Part shown: piece by piece, positions 59,817 to 64,000 of the stretch | Layout: every line of letters begins with the position of its first letter | How positions within the stretch are numbered: the first letter of the stretch is position 1 | Source: Lottiidibacillus patelloidae | Lineage (GTDB): Bacteria; Bacillota; Bacilli; Bacillales; SA5d-4 | Length of the DNA stretch: 64,000 bases | NCBI RefSeq assembly: GCF_002262935.1 | Contig: NZ_NPIA01000001.1 | Location: forward strand, 124,001-188,000 | Direction of reading: 5' to 3' | Made by a program: the position numbers and the translations under genes | Notes under the pieces: model-generated | Databases searched by the model: none | Seen by the model: only the letters and a program-made list of their open reading frames with translations | What the model was told of the DNA's origin: nothing

Positions 59817-61324
59817 TGACTTTCATTCAAAAGGAAATCTACAATTATATTAATGGTGAATTTGTTTCTAGTAGCCTCGGTAGAACTTTTGAAAATATGA
59901 ACCCTTACACGAATGAAATTATTAACCATGTCCATGAAGGGGCAGAAGAAGATATTAATCTTGCGGTAAAAGCAGCAAAAGAAGCTTTTGAAAATGGACC
60001 TTGGCGCTCGTTAAAGCTAAATGATCGTTTAAAGTATTTATATGAGATTGCCATAAAAATTGAAGAAAATGCTGAAGAAATTGCATTTCTTGAATCAGTA
60101 GACACAGGCCTACCTATCAAGCAAACTCGTAAAATGGCAAAGCGTGCGGCAGAGAATTTTCGTTTTTATTGCGAAATGGTCAAAAATCGCATGGTTGGCG
60201 AAGCGTATAAAGTTGATGATGAGTTCATTAATTATACGCTTCATAAACCAGTCGGGGTAGCTGGATTAATAACACCGTGGAATGCACCATTTATGCTAGA
60301 AACTTGGAAAATCGCCCCTGCTTTAGCTACAGGAAACACATGTATTTTAAAACCAGCCGAGTGGTCACCTTTAACTGCAAATAAGCTGGCAGAAATTATT
60401 AATGATGTTGGTTTACCAAAAGGGGTTTTCAATGTCGTGCACGGATTTGGTGAAATCGCTGGAGCAGCACTAGTGGCCCACGAAGATGTGCAAATGATAT
60501 CTTTTACTGGTGAAACAAAAACAGGTTCTGAAATTATGAAAAATGGCGCTGACACGATGAAACGTTTTTCAATGGAACTTGGTGGGAAGTCTCCAATTAT
60601 TGTTTTTGATGATGCGAACTTTGAACGTGCCGTCGATGCATGTATTTGGGGCATATTCTCATTTAACGGAGAGCGATGTACAGCAAACTCTCGTCTCTTC
60701 CTACAAGAAGGAATTAAAGATAAATTTATCGATGCTCTGAAGGAAAGAGTGGAGAATATTACGATTGGTAACCCGCTCGATAATGAGACAGAATTAGGAC
60801 CATTAATTCATAAAGAACATCTAAATAATGTTCAAAAGTATTTGACCATTGCCGAGCAAGAAGGTGCTGAAATTGTTTCGCCTTTACTACCTAAGGGGTG
60901 TGAGAAAGGTAATTTTGTTCCTCCTACGCTCTTATTAAATGTGAAAAATGAGATGACAGTTGCTCAAGAAGAAATTTTTGGACCAGTCTTATCCATTATT
61001 ACCTTTAAAAATGAGGAAGAAGTGATAAGAATGGCTAACGATGTCAAATATGGATTAGCGGGGTATGTATGGACGCAAGATATCCAGCGTGGACATCGCA
61101 TTGCAAGCCAAGTTGAAGCAGGGATGATTTGGGTTAATTCGCAAAATGTTCGAGATTTACGCACGCCGTTTGGTGGAGCGAAATATAGTGGGATTGGCCG
61201 TGAAGGTGGCCATTATGGTTTTGAATTTTATACAGAAATGCAAGTCATCCATGTAGCAGTTGCAGATGTAAAAATTCCGCAGTTTGGAAAAAAGAAGCTT
61301 CAGCAAATGTCTAAAGAGGGGTGA
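59816..61324 (+). CDS. hpaE: 5-carboxymethyl-2-hydroxymuconate semialdehyde dehydrogenase HpaE
   Basis: 502 residues of the aldehyde dehydrogenase family: TPWNAPFMLETWKIAPALATG, ELGGKSPIIVF and GERCTANSRLF with the catalytic Cys. Context with hpaD and the FAH gene fixes the likely role: oxidising the ring-cleavage product 5-carboxymethyl-2-hydroxymuconate semialdehyde with NAD. TAATG overlap with the preceding gene. It precedes hpaB by 5 bases. Confidence 0.9.
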   Translation: MTFIQKEIYNYINGEFVSSSLGRTFENMNPYTNEIINHVHEGAEEDINLAVKAAKEAFENGPWRSLKLNDRLKYLYEIAIKIEENAEEIAFLESVDTGLPIKQTRKMAKRAAENFRFYCEMVKNRMVGEAYKVDDEFINYTLHKPVGVAGLITPWNAPFMLETWKIAPALATGNTCILKPAEWSPLTANKLAEIINDVGLPKGVFNVVHGFGEIAGAALVAHEDVQMISFTGETKTGSEIMKNGADTMKRFSMELGGKSPIIVFDDANFERAVDACIWGIFSFNGERCTANSRLFLQEGIKDKFIDALKERVENITIGNPLDNETELGPLIHKEHLNNVQKYLTIAEQEGAEIVSPLLPKGCEKGNFVPPTLLLNVKNEMTVAQEEIFGPVLSIITFKNEEEVIRMANDVKYGLAGYVWTQDIQRGHRIASQVEAGMIWVNSQNVRDLRTPFGGAKYSGIGREGGHYGFEFYTEMQVIHVAVADVKIPQFGKKKLQQMSKEG

Positions 61325-61329
61325 TGTAA

Positions 61330-62793
61330 TTGGGCGCACGTACCGGAAAAGAATACATCGAAGGACTAAAAAAAAGAAAAAGTGAAGTTTGGATTGATGG
61401 AAAAAAAGTTGACGATATAACCGAGCATAAAGCTTTTAAAAATGTCGTCAAGTCGATGGCTAACTTATATGATTTGCAACATGAAAAAGAAGATAAAATG
61501 TTATACACGTCACCTTCAACGGGGGATAAAGTTGGTTTATCATTTATTGCTCCGAAAACGAAGGAAGACCTCATTCGCCGTCGTGAAATGATGATGGAAT
61601 GGTCTCGATTTAATGGTGGGATGATGGGCCGCACGCCAGATTACTTAAATACGAGTGTTATGGCATTCGGAACAGCGTCATCCTTTTTCGCTCAGAGTGA
61701 TCCGATGTATGCCAAAAATGCTGCAGACTATTATGAGTATTGTCGAGAAAATGATATTAGTTTAACTCACACTTTGATTCACCCGCAAGTTAACCGTTCA
61801 AAAACTCAAGCAGAACAAAAAGACCCGCATTTATCAGCAAAAATTACGAAAAAAGACAATGATGGTATTTACGTATCTGGTTGTCGCCTTCTAGCTACTC
61901 AAGGAGGAATTACTGATGAAATTGTCGTCTTCCCCTCAACATTGAATAAATCTTCAAGTAAAGATGACCCATACTCAATGGCATTCGGAATTCCGAATAA
62001 TACACCAGGATTAAAATTTATTAGCCGTGAGTCATTTGACTACGGAAAAGGTACATTCGATCACCCATTAGGTGCACGTTTTGAAGAAGGAGATGCAATC
62101 GTCGTTTTTGACGATGTATTTGTTCCTTGGGAGCGCGTTTTCGTTTGTGAAGATGCTTCTATTTGTAATCGCACGTATGGTGAAACGAATGCTGTCATCC
62201 ATATGGCTCACCAAGTTATTGCCAAAAATACAGCAAAAACTGAATTTATCCTTGGAATCGTTTTAAGTATGATTGATGCAATCGGCATTGAAAAATTCCA
62301 GCACGTAAAAGAAAAAGCATCGGAAATTATGGTTATTTTAGAAACGATGAAGTCGCATTTTTTCAGAGCTGAACATAATGCAAAAATGGATCAATATGGC
62401 AATATGACTCCAGATTTTGCGCCATTAAATGCTGCGCGTAACTGGTATCCGAAAATGTATCAACGATTAGTTGAGATTGTTAAAATTTTGGGAGCATCGG
62501 GACTGATGGGAATCCCGACACAAGCCGACTTTGATAGTGAAGAAATTGGGCATCTCGTACATCGTTATATGCAAGGAGCTAATATCGATGGCTACGAAAA
62601 AATTCAACTTTTCCGCCTAGCATGGGATGTGACAATGAGTGCTTTTGGAAGTCGTCAAGCGTTATATGAGTATTACTTCTTTGGCGATCCTGTTCGCATG
62701 TCCAATGTCTATTATGATGCGTATGATAAAGATCCGTACAAAGAAATGATCAGTGAGTTTTTACAACGAACGAAAGATACAGCAAGTGTATAG
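61330..62793 (+). CDS. hpaB: 4-hydroxyphenylacetate 3-monooxygenase, oxygenase HpaB
   Basis: 487 residues, FAD-dependent two-component oxygenase: SLTHTLIHPQVNRSK, DHPLGARFEEGDAIVVFDDV and PWERVFV are HpaB stretches. It hydroxylates 4-hydroxyphenylacetate to 3,4-dihydroxyphenylacetate, needing reduced flavin from HpaC. No HpaC is present in the window; any cell flavin reductase might serve, or the gene lies downstream. TTG start after AGAGGGG. Length is typical. Confidence 0.94.
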   Translation: MGARTGKEYIEGLKKRKSEVWIDGKKVDDITEHKAFKNVVKSMANLYDLQHEKEDKMLYTSPSTGDKVGLSFIAPKTKEDLIRRREMMMEWSRFNGGMMGRTPDYLNTSVMAFGTASSFFAQSDPMYAKNAADYYEYCRENDISLTHTLIHPQVNRSKTQAEQKDPHLSAKITKKDNDGIYVSGCRLLATQGGITDEIVVFPSTLNKSSSKDDPYSMAFGIPNNTPGLKFISRESFDYGKGTFDHPLGARFEEGDAIVVFDDVFVPWERVFVCEDASICNRTYGETNAVIHMAHQVIAKNTAKTEFILGIVLSMIDAIGIEKFQHVKEKASEIMVILETMKSHFFRAEHNAKMDQYGNMTPDFAPLNAARNWYPKMYQRLVEIVKILGASGLMGIPTQADFDSEEIGHLVHRYMQGANIDGYEKIQLFRLAWDVTMSAFGSRQALYEYYFFGDPVRMSNVYYDAYDKDPYKEMISEFLQRTKDTASV

Positions 62794-62808
62794 TAGGGGG
62801 AATTGCTA

Positions 62809-63795
62809 GTGGAGAAGTTTAATATCATTCGCGTTGCTAGCGTCATCATGAATGTCACAGATTTACAGAAAGCTAGACATTTTTATGTAGATACCCTAGG
62901 TTTTATAGAAACAGAGTCTGACAGTGAACATATCTATTTACGAGGGCTAGAAGAGCGTGTACATCATAGTCTCGTTTTGAAAAAAGCGGAGAAGCCAGGT
63001 GTTCATAGTATTTTTTATAAAGTAGAAAAAGAGAAAGATTTATATATGCTGCAATCGTTATTTGAAGAAAAGAAATTACCTGTACGCTGGCTGGAAAAAG
63101 AGCACATTCGATCAATTGGGAGGACTTTACAAGTTATTGATCCTTCCGGTATTCCTTTGTCATTCTTTTTTGAAATGGAAGAAGCAGAGCGGATGTTACA
63201 GCGCTATGATTTATATAAAGGCGCACGTGTCCAACGGATTGATCATGTGAACTGCAGTGTTCCCGATGTACAAAAGGCATATGACTTTTACATTAAGGAA
63301 CTCGGTTTCCGTTGTTCAGAATATACAGCGACTGAAGAGGAAGACATTTGGGCAGCATGGCTTTTCCGTAAGCCTACAGTTCATGACCATGCGTTTATGA
63401 ATGGTTTAGGTCCGAGACTACACCATGTTGCTTATTGGCTGTCTGACCCGATGAGCATCATCCATACGTGTGATGTAATGGCTGCAAGTGGTTATGCTGC
63501 AAATATTGAGCGGGGACCTGGTCGCCATGGATTATCAAATGCTTTCTTTTTATATATCCGTGACCCAGATGGCAATCGAATTGAACTATATAATGGTGAT
63601 TACTTAACTTCTGATCCAGACTTTAAACCGATCCGTTGGGATTTAAATGATCCGCGAAGACAAACATTTTGGGGACATGAAGCTCCAGAAAGTTGGTTTA
63701 ATGAAGCAATGCCTTTCATTGATTTCCGTAATGGAAAAGAAATCGAGCTTGAAGAAGGTAAGTTAAAGCAAAGAAAGCCAAATTTTATAACGTAA
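62809..63795 (+). CDS. hpaD: 3,4-dihydroxyphenylacetate 2,3-dioxygenase HpaD
   Basis: 328 residues, extradiol dioxygenase of the vicinal-oxygen-chelate superfamily with two domains. The catalytic domain shows the metal triad His146 (RIDHVNCS), His205/206 (RLHHVAYWL) and Glu259 (NRIELYNGDY), in spacing close to known Fe/Mn homoprotocatechuate dioxygenases. It cleaves the ring to 5-carboxymethyl-2-hydroxymuconate semialdehyde. AGGGGG is 8 bases before GTG 62809; TTG 62803 is too close. It is followed by a terminator. Confidence 0.93.
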   Translation: MEKFNIIRVASVIMNVTDLQKARHFYVDTLGFIETESDSEHIYLRGLEERVHHSLVLKKAEKPGVHSIFYKVEKEKDLYMLQSLFEEKKLPVRWLEKEHIRSIGRTLQVIDPSGIPLSFFFEMEEAERMLQRYDLYKGARVQRIDHVNCSVPDVQKAYDFYIKELGFRCSEYTATEEEDIWAAWLFRKPTVHDHAFMNGLGPRLHHVAYWLSDPMSIIHTCDVMAASGYAANIERGPGRHGLSNAFFLYIRDPDGNRIELYNGDYLTSDPDFKPIRWDLNDPRRQTFWGHEAPESWFNEAMPFIDFRNGKEIELEEGKLKQRKPNFIT

Positions 63796-63800
63796 AATAG

Positions 63801-63838
63801 AAAAGTCGAAGTCCTAATCATTAGGTTTTCGGCTTTTT
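63801..63838 (+). terminator. Terminator of the hpa operon
   Basis: Interrupted stem AAAAG-CGAA-CCTA/TAGG-TTCG-CTTTT followed by TTAATTT. Confidence 0.75.
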
Positions 63839-63964
63839 AATTTACAATAATTTATGATGATAATTTAAAAAGGAATCCTTGTTGACCTTGTATTTTACAT
63901 TATGAAACATTAAAGTAAGAGTAGGAAAAATAATACAAATTTTATTATAAAGTAGGAATTACAT

Positions 63965-64000
63965 ATGGACTTAGAGACTTTTAAAGCATTCTTTACAGAA
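63965..64000 (+). CDS. Start of an unidentified gene cut by the window end
   Basis: ATG at 63965 with AGGAATTAC upstream, reading 12 codons (MDLETFKAFFTE) to the window edge without a stop. Too short to identify. The opening loosely resembles many regulators, but nothing can be claimed. Confidence 0.4.
   Translation, partial: MDLETFKAFFTE

Overview
The window is a low-GC, AT-rich chromosomal segment from an endospore-forming member of the Bacillaceae. Gene content and order match the Bacillus subtilis yha/hem/yhf neighbourhood: yhaO-yhaN-yhaM-yhaL-prsA, hit-ecsABC-yhaA, pbpF-hemEHY, yhfI and yhfN. Two small sporulation proteins and strong AGGAGG-type ribosome binding sites support this. No rRNA, tRNA, insertion sequence, prophage or CRISPR array was seen. 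The species cannot be named from the sequence alone.

Layout. 1-1.8 kb: end of a tad-type secretion cluster (tadB truncated by the window edge, tadC). 1.9-12 kb: the DNA-repair/RNA-turnover group yhaO-yhaN-(MFS pump)-yhaM, then yhaL, prsA, a 27-residue YjcZ-type spore protein, membrane proteins, yhaH and hit. 12-17 kb: ecsABC, two hydrophobic proteins and the yhaA amidohydrolase. 17-27 kb: a rhodanese, a PAP2 phosphatase, liaFSR, pbpF and hemE-hemH-hemY. 27-30 kb: a lipoprotein alkaline phosphatase, yhfI and a small unknown gene.

The accessory core is 30.1-49.6 kb. It begins with the phenylacetyl-CoA (Paa) pathway: paaA-paaB-paaC-paaD, an EthD-like gene, two crotonases, an aldehyde dehydrogenase, a hydroxyacyl-CoA dehydrogenase, a thiolase, a third crotonase, the PaaX regulator and a PaaY-like protein. 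Next come a nitronate monooxygenase-like flavoprotein, an FlK-like acyl-CoA thioesterase, a phenylalanine dehydrogenase and a complete four-gene 2-oxoacid dehydrogenase complex, then AzlCD amino-acid transport. Read together, this looks like a route from L-phenylalanine to phenylpyruvate to phenylacetyl-CoA and on to acetyl-CoA and succinyl-CoA. That route would bypass free phenylacetate; neither PaaK nor PaaE is encoded in the window. This is the main candidate for an under-described system here.

49.6-57.2 kb holds a phosphonate-type ABC transporter (phnCDE1E2), a HAD hydrolase, yhfN, a PAS-GGDEF diguanylate cyclase and a YajQ-family protein. 57.3-63.8 kb is a second aromatic catabolic operon, for 4-hydroxyphenylacetate/homoprotocatechuate: a GntR/FCD regulator, a DHDPS-family aldolase-like protein, a fumarylacetoacetate-hydrolase-family protein, HpaE, HpaB and HpaD. 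It may continue past the window, since another gene starts at 63965. The two clusters together suggest a strain specialised in aromatic amino acids (phenylalanine and tyrosine breakdown products). Functional assignments come from motifs and remembered family sequences; no database search was run.
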